A stretch of 5,430 nt of DNA, taken from positions 1 to 5,430 of the forward strand of contig CAVGIU010000092.1 in NCBI GenBank assembly GCA_963629425.1, in the 5' to 3' direction. Origin of the DNA: F23-B02 sp963629425 (GTDB lineage: Bacteria; Bacillota; Clostridia; Oscillospirales; Oscillospiraceae). Made by a program: the position numbers and the translations under genes. Shown here one piece after another: positions 1 to 5,343 of this stretch. The notes under the pieces are model-generated. The model worked only from the letters and a program-made list of their open reading frames with translations. It searched no databases and was not told where the DNA came from. Within the stretch, counting starts at the first letter, position 1. Every line of letters begins with the position of its first letter.

Positions 1-47
1 TCGGCGCAGCAGAGTATGCTCGCCAGAAGGGTCTTGCAAAGAAGTAA
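1..47 (+). CDS. Possible C-terminal end of an unidentified protein (partial)
   Basis: An open frame enters from the left edge and ends at TAA (45-47). The 14 visible residues read GAAEYARQKGLAKK, an Ala/Lys-rich tail of the kind often seen at the end of soluble enzymes. Codon choice looks like that of the other genes here. The stretch is far too short to identify a family, and 14 codons without a stop can occur by chance. Part of this segment can also pair with bases 167-186 in a possible extension of the downstream RNA fold, so it could instead be non-coding. No terminator follows the stop, so if the gene is real its transcript probably runs into the region downstream. Confidence 0.35.
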   Translation, partial: GAAEYARQKGLAKK

Positions 48-51
48 TTCT

Positions 52-160
52 TTAGAGGCGAATTGAGGCTTCAATGGGTCTTTATTGCGGTGCCCGACCG
101 GTGATATTATAGGGTTGGGGTGCATCGCACTGAATAAGACTTGGAGAAGCCGCACTCTAA
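52..160 (+). ncRNA. Predicted long rod-like structured RNA (leader or independent ncRNA)
   Basis: Collinear complementary segments fold this stretch into one interrupted hairpin. Pairs seen by eye, outside to inside: 52-57/155-160; 58-60/151-153 (A154 bulged); 68-72/146-150; G-U wobbles 75-77/141-143; 78-82 plus 84-86/133-140 (T83 bulged); 87-92/123-128; 93-99/113-119. The apical loop is 100-112. The inner GC-rich arm (87-99 with 113-128) is 13 pairs broken by one 3-base bulge. Weaker extension is possible outward: 37-43/167-173, 30-32/174-176 and 21-24/183-186. The region contains no gene. The shape recalls rod-like RNAs such as 6S RNA, but the broad central bubble expected of 6S is not seen and I recognise no known class. 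It could be a leader of the following microprotein gene, the 3' UTR of the preceding gene, or a separate RNA. The strand is inferred from the flanking gene; the reverse strand would fold similarly. Confidence 0.4.
102..110 (+). promoter_or_regulatory. Weak candidate extended -10 element for the microprotein gene
   Basis: TGATATTAT has the TGn extension followed by TATTAT, five of six matches to TATAAT. No good -35 element lies 16-18 bases upstream (TTTATT or TTATTG at best). If it is used, transcription would start near 117 and leave a leader of about 130 bases before the ATG at 249. The same bases form the apical loop of the predicted RNA fold, so promoter and full-length structured RNA are competing readings unless both exist. 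Confidence 0.25.
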
Positions 161-185
161 CAGTATTTCTTTGACCTACACAGGC

Positions 186-231
186 GCCAACAGCTCCGAT
201 ATATCGAACTGTTTGGCATCAATAACAGCTC
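186..231 (+). promoter_or_regulatory. Hairpin with a mutually exclusive alternative before the microprotein start
   Basis: Bases 186-193 pair with 209-217 (eight pairs, T212 bulged), enclosing the small palindrome CGATATATCG (197-206). The octamer AACAGCTC occurs twice, at 189-196 and 224-231. CTGTT (209-213) can therefore pair with AACAG of the first copy, giving the hairpin above, or with AACAG of the second copy (224-228), with extra pairs 206-207/230-231. The second form ends just before the ribosome binding site at 236-240. This is the geometry of a two-state leader, but neither form covers the Shine-Dalgarno and no T tract follows, so a regulatory role is inference. Confidence 0.3.
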
Positions 232-248
232 AAAAAGGAGAAACGCTA

Positions 249-407
249 ATGTGCAATTTCTGCAAAAAGTCCGTTAAGCTGTTCAGTATGGTAGTCGGCG
301 TTCTGTTCGTAGTTTATTTTTGGAACCTCGATCAGAAGGTGCTCGGCTGGGCATATAAGCAGGTTAACACTATGTTCGACAGAAAGCCTGTTGACATTAA
401 GTTCTAA
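249..407 (+). CDS. 52-residue single-pass membrane microprotein with an N-terminal CxxC
   Basis: The ATG at 249 is preceded by AGGAG (236-240) with an 8-base spacer, an excellent ribosome binding site. The frame stays open upstream to a TTG at 141, but that lies in the structured region without such a site, so I place the start at 249. The protein begins MCNFCKK, which gives a C2-x-x-C5 pair followed by a basic patch. One hydrophobic segment (about residues 10-25, LFSMVVGVLFVVYFWN) would span the membrane, and a polar tail ends in DRKPVDIKF. By the positive-inside rule the CxxC end probably faces the cytoplasm. The cysteine pair could bind metal or be redox-active; both are guesses. I do not recognise a named family. 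It appears to be monocistronic with a long leader and its own terminator just after the stop. Confidence 0.72.
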   Translation: MCNFCKKSVKLFSMVVGVLFVVYFWNLDQKVLGWAYKQVNTMFDRKPVDIKF

Positions 408-418
408 TCTTTAAAACT

Positions 419-456
419 GTACCGGCGCATGTCCCACATCATGCGCCGGTATTTTT
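419..456 (+). terminator. Intrinsic terminator of the microprotein gene
   Basis: Bases 420-431 pair perfectly with 440-451 (12 pairs, GC-rich) around an 8-base loop, followed by TTTTT (452-456). The hairpin begins 12 bases after the TAA at 405-407. It faces the terminator of the opposite-strand operon, so the two transcription units converge here. Confidence 0.88.
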
Positions 457-461
457 ATGCT

Positions 462-500
462 TAAAAACAGAGGCAAGCATTTTTTTCGCTTGCCTCTGTC
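462..500 (-). terminator. Intrinsic terminator of the ilvA-ridA-acetyltransferase operon
   Basis: Bases 467-478 pair perfectly with 488-499 (12 pairs) around a 9-base loop. On the minus strand the stem is followed by a T run (467-463). It begins 4 bases after the stop codon of the acetyltransferase gene (504-506) and so closes the operon. Confidence 0.87.
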
Positions 501-503
501 CTT

Positions 504-1124
504 TTATAATATGTTGCGCTTTAGCTCAACGCTGTCAGCGGGAGTTATTTTTCTTATAACGCGGCAGGGATTTCCGGCTGCCAAATGACCGGGAGGAATA
601 TCCCGCGTAACAACGCTGCCCGCGCCGATAACGCAGCCGTCGCCGATCGTAACGCCGCCGCAGACGGTGACACTTCCGCCGAGCCAGCAGTTATTGCCGA
701 TAACTATCGGCTTTGCGTATTCATAGTCATACATACTGCCGTCGGTCTTGAAGCGAATATTGCGCTCTGCGGGGAGAAATGCGTGCATAGGCGTTAGCAG
801 GCTGCAATTCGGCCCAAAGAAAACATCGTCGCCAATTGTCACAGGGCAGCAGTCGAGGACGGTGAAGTTAAAGTTTGCGTAGCAGTTTTTTCCGAAGCGG
901 GTGAATATGCCGTAGTCGAAATAAACAGGCCCCTGCAAAAACAGTCCCGACTGCGCATCCGGCGTGAGCTCAGATAGTATCTCGCCGCGCAGCACGGTCT
1001 CATCCTCGTCGGTGTTATTATACCTGCGGCTGAGCTTGTGCGCTTTAAGCCGCAGCTCGGCTAACTCATCATCGGACGGATCATAGAGCTTACCGGCGAG
1101 CATACGCTCAAGCTGAGTTTTCAC
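504..1124 (-). CDS. Sugar O-acetyltransferase, maltose/galactoside (Maa/LacA) family
   Basis: This gene encodes 206 residues of a left-handed beta-helix (hexapeptide-repeat) acetyltransferase, a family whose members move acetyl from acetyl-CoA to a sugar hydroxyl in the cytoplasm. Residues 8-55 form the N-terminal 'Mac' helical region (MLAGKLYDPSDDEL...RYNNT). Hexapeptide turns run from about 65 to 190, including VTIGDDVFFGPNCS, PIVIGNNCWLGGS and VTIGDGCVIGAGS. H114 (TPMHAF) sits at the catalytic histidine position of LacA. The family ending AAGNPCRVIRKI is present. I chose GTG at 1124: it overlaps the ridA stop as GTGA, which implies translational coupling, and it gives the usual seven or so residues before MLAGK. 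A GTG at 1145 would be inside ridA and add an atypical tail. The acceptor is not predictable, and physiological roles are poorly known for this family; detoxification of non-metabolised sugars is one proposal. Confidence 0.9.
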   Translation of the reverse strand: MKTQLERMLAGKLYDPSDDELAELRLKAHKLSRRYNNTDEDETVLRGEILSELTPDAQSGLFLQGPVYFDYGIFTRFGKNCYANFNFTVLDCCPVTIGDDVFFGPNCSLLTPMHAFLPAERNIRFKTDGSMYDYEYAKPIVIGNNCWLGGSVTVCGGVTIGDGCVIGAGSVVTRDIPPGHLAAGNPCRVIRKITPADSVELKRNIL

Positions 1125-1492
1125 AGCTCGGCAATGACCTCGCACTCAACGAGAACGTCCTTGGGCAGACGGGCGACCTCGACGCAGCTTCTTGCGGGGT
1201 AGGGCTCGGTGAAATACTGTGCGTATATGCCGTTTACGAGGCCAAAATCGTTCATATCCTTAATAAAAACGGTGGTTTTTACGACCTTGGACATGTCGCT
1301 GCCGGCGGCCTTGAGAAGCTCGGAGAGGTTTTTGAACACCTGATGTGCCTGAGCCTCAACGCCATCGGGGACAAGACCGGTGGCGGGATCGATGCCTACC
1401 TGGCCGGAGGTATATACCATGTTTCCGACTATCTGAGCCTGGGAATATGGGCCAATGGCTGCCGGAGCCTTTGTTGTTGATACGGTTTTCAT
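1121..1492 (-). CDS. ridA: RidA family 2-iminobutanoate/2-iminopropanoate deaminase
   Basis: The 123-residue product has the full length of the YjgF/YER057c/UK114 (RidA) family, which forms cytoplasmic trimers. It hydrolyses the reactive enamine/imine products released by PLP-dependent dehydratases to 2-oxo acids and ammonia. Visible signatures are AAIGPYSQA near the N-terminus (Y16), the conserved TSGQVG (28-33), and PARSCVEVARLPKD (99-112). R101 is the arginine that binds the substrate carboxylate, and E117 lies in the C-terminal VECEVIAEL. The RSCVEVARLPKDV stretch appears identical to E. coli RidA as I remember it. The ATG at 1492 has AAGGAGG (1507-1501) with an 8-base spacer. It lies 42 bases downstream of ilvA, whose enzyme makes its substrate, so the pairing is functionally coherent. 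Its stop overlaps the next gene by four bases. Confidence 0.96.
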   Translation of the reverse strand: MKTVSTTKAPAAIGPYSQAQIVGNMVYTSGQVGIDPATGLVPDGVEAQAHQVFKNLSELLKAAGSDMSKVVKTTVFIKDMNDFGLVNGIYAQYFTEPYPARSCVEVARLPKDVLVECEVIAEL

Positions 1493-1518
1493 TTAATTTT
1501 CCTCCTTATTTATTCAAA

Positions 1519-1538
1519 CTGACAGGGTGCCCTGTCAG
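1519..1538 (-). repeat. Perfect inverted repeat in the ilvA-ridA junction
   Basis: CTGACAGGG (1519-1527) and CCCTGTCAG (1530-1538) form a 9-pair stem with only TG between them; in RNA the loop would open to four bases. The repeat includes the ilvA stop codon (1537-1535). On the minus strand it is followed by TTTGAATAAATAAGGAGG, which lacks a strong T tract, so it is unlikely to be a full terminator. It could limit exonuclease decay, mark a processing site, or partly attenuate transcription to set the ilvA:ridA ratio. Its proximity to the ridA ribosome binding site (1507-1501) leaves that site exposed. Confidence 0.6.
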
Positions 1539-2743
1539 CTTAAGCTTACAATAAAACCATTGTCGCCGAGCGCACGCAGGAGCTTTTCGCCGTGCTCCTT
1601 ACCGCCGACTTCGCAGGCGATGTGTACGTTGGTCTGATTGGGGTTGAGCCCCGCGCTGAGCCTGTCATGCTCAACGGTGAGGATATTCGCGCCCTGCTCC
1701 GCAATATCGTTTAGCAGCTTCACGAGGCTGCCGGGCTTATCCAGCAGTGTGACGGTGAACCTCATTCGGCGGTTTCGAGCAACAAGACCCTGTGCGATGA
1801 TGCACTGGATGAAGCTGACGTCTATGTTGCCGCCGGAGAGCAGGCACACGACCTTTTTACCCTTGACGTCGACCTTGCCCTTGAGGACTGCCGCGACAGG
1901 CGTTGCGCCTGAAGGCTCGACTATTTGCTTGCAGCGCTCCATGAGCAGAAGTATTGCCTCTGATATCTCGTTATCGTTTACCGTGACGACGTCGTCGGCG
2001 TAGCGGTTTATGAGCTCGACCGTAATATCGCCGGGCGATTTGACCGCGATACCGTCGGCGATCGTGGAGACGGATTCAGTGCATATGTACTTTTTCTCGC
2101 GGAAGGACTGTGCGATGGCGCTTGCGCCCTCGGCCTGAACGCCGATGACCTGAACACGCGGATTTATCTGCTTTATGCAGGCTGCGACACCGGCCAAAAG
2201 TCCGCCGCCTCCCGCAGGGACGATGACGATATCGGCAGTAGGAAGATCTCCGAGTATCTCAAGACCGAGAGTACCTTGGCCGGCGATGACCTCAAGATCG
2301 TTGTAGGGATGCAGGAACGTTGCCCCCTCCGTATCGCAGACGGTGCAGGCCATCGCGTATGCGTCATCGTAACAGTCCCCGTGCAGAATGACCTTTGCGC
2401 CGTAGCCCTCGGTAGCCTGTACCTTAGCTATCGGAGCGCTTGCGGGCATGACTATCGTTGCGGGAATGCCGAATTTATGCGCCGCGTAAGCAACGCCCTG
2501 CGCGTGGTTTCCGGCGGAGGAGGCAACTACACTTTTGACGTCGCCGCGCTCGACGAGAGCTGCGATCTTATTGCTCGCGCCGCGGATCTTGAATGAGCCG
2601 GTTTTCTGACGATTTTCGCATTTGAGATATATCTCTCCGCCGGTCATGGCGGAAAAGGTGGAGGACATATCGAGCTCTGTATGATGCAGTATAGGCTTGA
2701 GTCTCTCGGCTGCAAGCTCAATGTCTTTAAGCTGTAATTCCAT
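1535..2743 (-). CDS. ilvA: Threonine ammonia-lyase (dehydratase) with C-terminal ACT domain
   Basis: This 402-residue fold-type II PLP enzyme converts threonine to 2-oxobutanoate and ammonia, usually acting on serine too. The PLP lysine is K52 in KTGSFKIRGA (47-56). SAGNHAQG (76-83) is the substrate loop, AGGGGLLAG (177-185) is the phosphate-binding glycine loop, and SGGNID is at 303-308. Residues about 328-402 form one ACT domain (RFTVTLLDKPGSL...), the arrangement of the shorter ilvA/tdcB-like clostridial and bacillar enzymes rather than E. coli IlvA with its two regulatory domains. The ACT domain suggests allosteric control by an amino acid. The ATG at 2743 is chosen because GAGG (2755-2752) lies 8 bases before it; a GTG at 2752 would overlap that site. 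The gene heads the ilvA-ridA-acetyltransferase operon. With no other isoleucine gene nearby, a biosynthetic or catabolic (2-oxobutanoate to propionate) role cannot be decided. Confidence 0.95.
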   Translation of the reverse strand: MELQLKDIELAAERLKPILHHTELDMSSTFSAMTGGEIYLKCENRQKTGSFKIRGASNKIAALVERGDVKSVVASSAGNHAQGVAYAAHKFGIPATIVMPASAPIAKVQATEGYGAKVILHGDCYDDAYAMACTVCDTEGATFLHPYNDLEVIAGQGTLGLEILGDLPTADIVIVPAGGGGLLAGVAACIKQINPRVQVIGVQAEGASAIAQSFREKKYICTESVSTIADGIAVKSPGDITVELINRYADDVVTVNDNEISEAILLLMERCKQIVEPSGATPVAAVLKGKVDVKGKKVVCLLSGGNIDVSFIQCIIAQGLVARNRRMRFTVTLLDKPGSLVKLLNDIAEQGANILTVEHDRLSAGLNPNQTNVHIACEVGGKEHGEKLLRALGDNGFIVSLS

Positions 2744-2751
2744 ACGATTCA

Positions 2752-2755
2752 CCTC
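2752..2755 (-). promoter_or_regulatory. Ribosome binding site fixing the ilvA start
   Basis: On the minus strand GAGAGGTG ends 7-8 bases before ATG 2743. The core GAGG overlaps and abuts the upstream GTG at 2752-2750, which rules that codon out as the main start. Confidence 0.75.
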
Positions 2756-2772
2756 TCATAGTATATATATAA

Positions 2773-2801
2773 ATTTTACTTCATTCGGTCGGAATATACA
2801 A
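2773..2801 (-). promoter_or_regulatory. Predicted sigma-A type promoter of the ilvA operon
   Basis: On the minus strand TTGTAT (2801-2796) and TAAAAT (2778-2773, five of six matches to TATAAT) are separated by exactly 17 bases. Transcription would start near 2766, inside an AT-rich TATATATATA tract, and give a leader of only about 22 bases. That leaves no room for a T-box or leader-peptide attenuator, so control would have to act at initiation or on the enzyme through its ACT domain. Confidence 0.55.
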
Positions 2802-2808
2802 GGTCTTT

Positions 2809-2846
2809 GGACAAAAAAACGTCCGCAATACAGGTACAAATTTGCG
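2809..2846 (-). terminator. Weak candidate terminator of the 62-residue protein gene
   Basis: On the minus strand CGCAA (2846-2842) can pair with TTGCG (2828-2824), and a run of seven Ts (2819-2813) begins four bases later. The stem is short and the gap before the T run is longer than usual. This is the only terminator-like signal between the 62-residue protein gene and ilvA. If it is weak, some transcripts may read through into ilvA. Confidence 0.25.
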
Positions 2847-2879
2847 ATGTGTCCACTCTGGGAAAACAAATGCTTTTTC

Positions 2880-3068
2880 TCAGCCGCTCGCCTTTAAATT
2901 ATTGACAAAGCTCTTCATTTCTTTGCGGCTTCTGAGTTGCTTGCTCTGCTCGATGATCCGTTTTTGCTGCACACCGTCCAGGGCGGAAAAGTATAAAAAT
3001 GCGTCCGCGTTTTGCATCAGCGCCATACCGAGACCGAGCGGAAGGTCTGCGTTTTTGCCTGTGTTCAT
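2880..3068 (-). CDS. Small conserved-type clostridial protein of unknown function (62 residues)
   Basis: The ATG at 3068 has GAGGTGA (3079-3073), with GAGG 7 bases before the start, an excellent ribosome binding site. The frame extends to 3104, but that start lies against the terminator hairpin and has no such site. The protein is soluble and predicted helical: LPLGLGMALMQNADAF (9-24), YFSALDGVQQKRIIEQSKQLRSRKEM (26-51) and SFVNNLKASG at the end. The pattern 'GMALxQN...FxxL...Q..II......S+.EM..FV..L' is, from memory, typical of short uncharacterised proteins widespread in Clostridia; no function is known to me. It has no transmembrane segment, cysteine or obvious catalytic motif. It lies 36 bases downstream of the lipoprotein gene's terminator hairpin on the same strand and has no convincing promoter of its own, so it may be expressed by readthrough. 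Confidence 0.8.
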   Translation of the reverse strand: MNTGKNADLPLGLGMALMQNADAFLYFSALDGVQQKRIIEQSKQLRSRKEMKSFVNNLKASG

Positions 3069-3104
3069 AATATCACCTCGGCTATATTTTTCCGCAGATG
3101 GCAT

Positions 3105-3135
3105 AAAAAATACGCCGCGCCGCGGCGTATTTTTT
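3105..3135. terminator. Strong bidirectional intrinsic terminator after the lipoprotein gene
   Basis: Bases 3105-3119 are exactly complementary to 3121-3135. The stem has a very GC-rich core (TACGCCGC/GCGGCGTA) with A6 on one side and T6 on the other, so it can terminate in either direction. On the minus strand it begins 5 bases after the lipoprotein stop codon (3141-3143), which is its evident client. No plus-strand gene in the window needs it. Confidence 0.92.
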
Positions 3136-3140
3136 CAGTT

Positions 3141-5264
3141 TCAATTTTTATACGGCAGGGAAGTGAAGAAGCTCGTATCAGGCTGCCCGCCTATAGTCCA
3201 GCCTGAGCCGGAGCTCGCTATGGGGATAGAGCCGGTGAAGCCGCCGTCTGTGACGAAGTTTATGACCGAGCTTCCGTCGGTTGAGGTAAAGCGCAGTTTT
3301 GTGCCCGTCGCGAGGAGACTGCCGTTTGAGAGCGTAATACTCTTTGAGGTCGTGACATAGCTGGTGTTGTTATCAAAAACAATGTCGCCGGAGGCTTTTG
3401 CAAAGCTCTTATCCGACAGCGCATATACGCTCTTGACTTTGTATGTGCCGAGAATGTTCATCTCGGTATCCAAAACGAGCTTTCCATCCTCGAAGTCCTT
3501 AATTACGCCGGGCGCGTAACTTTGGCTGTCAAACAGCGCAAGGTGCAGCGGCTGAGCTTCGCCTGCCGAGTAAAGTGCGGTGCAGGTGATGCTCTCGCCG
3601 TTTGCGTCCTTGCCGTCGAGGTATATCTCGCGAACACCGTCGCCGTCAAGGTCGAACAGGCGGATGCTGCCGAGCTCCTTTATCCCGGTCGTGACACCAA
3701 AGGTGCTGCCGTTTGCTTCAATATTCAGTATGGTAAGCCCCTGCTCGTCGGCGGTGGTGCTGATCGTCTCGTCCTTGTTATCACCGTCGATGTCCCCGGT
3801 GTAGGGCAGGCGCGAGGTGATGACGGTTCCGGAGCTCGCGTTGGGGTCTGTTACCTTGACTGCGCCGTTTTCGTCCAGCGAGAGAAGGCGGATCTCCTGT
3901 GTCCCGTCTGCAAGCTTAAAGCGCACGACCATGGTGGGCGTCGTACTCTCAAGCTGTGCGTTTATCGCAAGTGCCGCGCCGTCGGACATATCGCTGCAAG
4001 CGAGTATCTGCTTTACGATGTTGTATGTTTTTGAAGCTTCGTTGTAGTTTATCGTGTAAACGTCGAGATCGTAGATGCTGCCGCTTGCGGACAGAAGCAG
4101 AGACTTCATATCCTCCGCTGCGGGGCTGCCGAGGAAGGTGAGATCGGTCGCCGCATTATCGGCGGCAAATTCGACATTTATATCGCCCTCGGTCCCGTCA
4201 AGATCAGATGCAGGGAGGTAGTCCTTTTTTATAATATCGCCGAGCTCGGAGTAGGGCACGGTGAATTCGTAAAATCCGTTTGCCGCGTCGGAGATCTCAC
4301 CGGGATTTGCGATTATGACGATACCGTCGGCCGACAGATACCAGTGCCCGTCGGAAACGAGCGACTTTATGGTATCAGAATAGCCCTCATTGAAGAATAT
4401 GCCCTGATACTTGGAATCTTCGTTGAAGGAAACGAGGATCTTCTCCGAAACGGTGTTAACGATCTTTTCGCTGCTGTCGCCGAGGTCGGCGAGCTTCAGC
4501 TCCTCGCCGGTCTGCGGATCGTAGCTTACGCCGCTTATCTTAAGCGTACTTGTCGTGCCGAGGGAAGCACGGTCAACAACGCGCAGGGAGATAACTCCGC
4601 TGTCGGCCCGCTGAGACCTTATAGTGCGCTCCATCGAAAACGCGCTGAGCCCTTCTGCCGTACCGTCGCCGATATTCTGCGTGTAATGCCCGTAATTATC
4701 CTGATATGTCTTGGTAGTGTATTCGGTAGCCAAGGCATCGAGGCTTTCGTTTATCTTCGCGGCCGCGTCGCTGCGCTCGGGCATGAAAACAGTGGGGGAC
4801 ATGTACGAAACATTGTCATCGCCCGTTTCCGTCGTCATTTCGATAACGACATCGCCGCCGCAGCTTCCGGCGTTGGCATTTATGATTTTGTGATCCTCCG
4901 TCACGGTGATATCGATGCGCGCCTTGTTGGAGAAATCATCGACGAAGGACTTTGTTGCGAGGATGTTGAGCTCCTTATCGTAGATGCAGATGCTGTATTC
5001 GATATCGGCGCGCTCTGTACTCTCGGCCTTGTCTCCGGCAAAGTCAAAGTGAACGACGGTACCGACCTTAATGGCGGACTTGTCCGCGGTTTCGAATGAA
5101 TCAGAACCGGCCTCGGTGCCGCAGGAAACAGTGAAAACGTCGCTTGCCTGCATCGTTATATATACGCCGCACTCACGCTCGGTTTCGCCCGTATCCTTCT
5201 TACCGCAGGCGCAAAGGGATAAAACGCAGCAGATCGCCAGTGCCATAGCTATAAATTTTCGCAT
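3141..5264 (-). CDS. Secreted lipoprotein with PdaC/RsiV-like region and calcium-loop motifs
   Basis: The 707-residue product begins MRKFIAMALAICCVLSLCAC, a type II signal peptide with lipobox LCAC; C20 would be lipidated and anchored outside the membrane. Residues about 30-160 are beta-rich and unrecognised. About 165-345 resembles the DUF4163/DUF3298 pair found in PdaC and the anti-sigma factor RsiV (AAAKINESLDALA..., then WYLSADGIVIIANPGEI...GFYEFTVPYSEL). D491-E499 (DIDGDNKDE) and D538-E546 (DLDGDGVRE) are calcium-binding loops of the FG-GAP/VCBS type. Residues about 640-685 may be SH3-like. There is no NodB deacetylase domain and no second membrane segment, so neither PdaC nor RsiV activity is implied; a cell-wall or ligand-sensing role is inference. 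The ATG at 5264 is chosen for its GGAG site (5276-5273, 8-base spacer) and because the frame upstream runs through the promoter. The gene is probably monocistronic. Confidence 0.85.
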   Translation of the reverse strand: MRKFIAMALAICCVLSLCACGKKDTGETERECGVYITMQASDVFTVSCGTEAGSDSFETADKSAIKVGTVVHFDFAGDKAESTERADIEYSICIYDKELNILATKSFVDDFSNKARIDITVTEDHKIINANAGSCGGDVVIEMTTETGDDNVSYMSPTVFMPERSDAAAKINESLDALATEYTTKTYQDNYGHYTQNIGDGTAEGLSAFSMERTIRSQRADSGVISLRVVDRASLGTTSTLKISGVSYDPQTGEELKLADLGDSSEKIVNTVSEKILVSFNEDSKYQGIFFNEGYSDTIKSLVSDGHWYLSADGIVIIANPGEISDAANGFYEFTVPYSELGDIIKKDYLPASDLDGTEGDINVEFAADNAATDLTFLGSPAAEDMKSLLLSASGSIYDLDVYTINYNEASKTYNIVKQILACSDMSDGAALAINAQLESTTPTMVVRFKLADGTQEIRLLSLDENGAVKVTDPNASSGTVITSRLPYTGDIDGDNKDETISTTADEQGLTILNIEANGSTFGVTTGIKELGSIRLFDLDGDGVREIYLDGKDANGESITCTALYSAGEAQPLHLALFDSQSYAPGVIKDFEDGKLVLDTEMNILGTYKVKSVYALSDKSFAKASGDIVFDNNTSYVTTSKSITLSNGSLLATGTKLRFTSTDGSSVINFVTDGGFTGSIPIASSGSGWTIGGQPDTSFFTSLPYKN

Positions 5265-5286
5265 GTTATCAACTCCATTCCAAGCA

Positions 5287-5315
5287 ATTATAACATGACT
5301 GTATTGCAAAATCCA
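5287..5315 (-). promoter_or_regulatory. Predicted extended -10 promoter of the lipoprotein gene
   Basis: On the minus strand a perfect TATAAT (5292-5287) is preceded by TG one base upstream (5295-5294), the extended -10 motif. TGGATT (5315-5310) lies 17 bases further up and is only a weak -35 match, as is common for extended -10 promoters. The start would be near 5280, giving a leader of about 16 bases that contains the GGAG ribosome binding site. This rules out translation starts upstream of 5280. Confidence 0.65.
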
Positions 5316-5343
5316 CCGATTGCGAAATTGTTTATAAAAACGT

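Noticed and set aside
106..134. Minus-strand promoter with TATAAT at 111-106
   Set aside because: The -10 hexamer is perfect, but the best -35 (TTCAGT) is poor and no minus-strand gene follows in the window.
21..186. Calling the rod-like fold 6S RNA
   Set aside because: Size and general shape fit, but the internal loops are small and skewed and no broad central bubble is visible. No promoter or terminator for an independent transcript could be shown.
141..248. TTG at 141 as the start of a longer, 88-residue form of the microprotein
   Set aside because: The frame is open, but there is no ribosome binding site before 141, and the segment lies in the 3' arm of the predicted RNA fold. ATG 249 has an ideal AGGAG site.
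585..797. Plus-strand open frame opposite the acetyltransferase gene
   Set aside because: It is an Ala/Asp/Arg-rich shadow of the hexapeptide-repeat coding sequence and has no gene-like features.
2744..2879. T-box or other riboswitch before ilvA
   Set aside because: The predicted promoter leaves a leader of about 22 bases, and no T-box-like GGTGG motif or antiterminator was seen in the interval.
3522..4034. Plus-strand open frame of 170 codons
   Set aside because: It is antisense to the well-supported lipoprotein gene, has no family-like sequence, and is explained by the GC-biased codons of the opposite strand.
4344..5099. Plus-strand open frame of 251 codons
   Set aside because: It lies entirely antisense to the lipoprotein gene and shows no recognisable domain. 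The lipoprotein reading has a signal peptide, domains, promoter and terminator.
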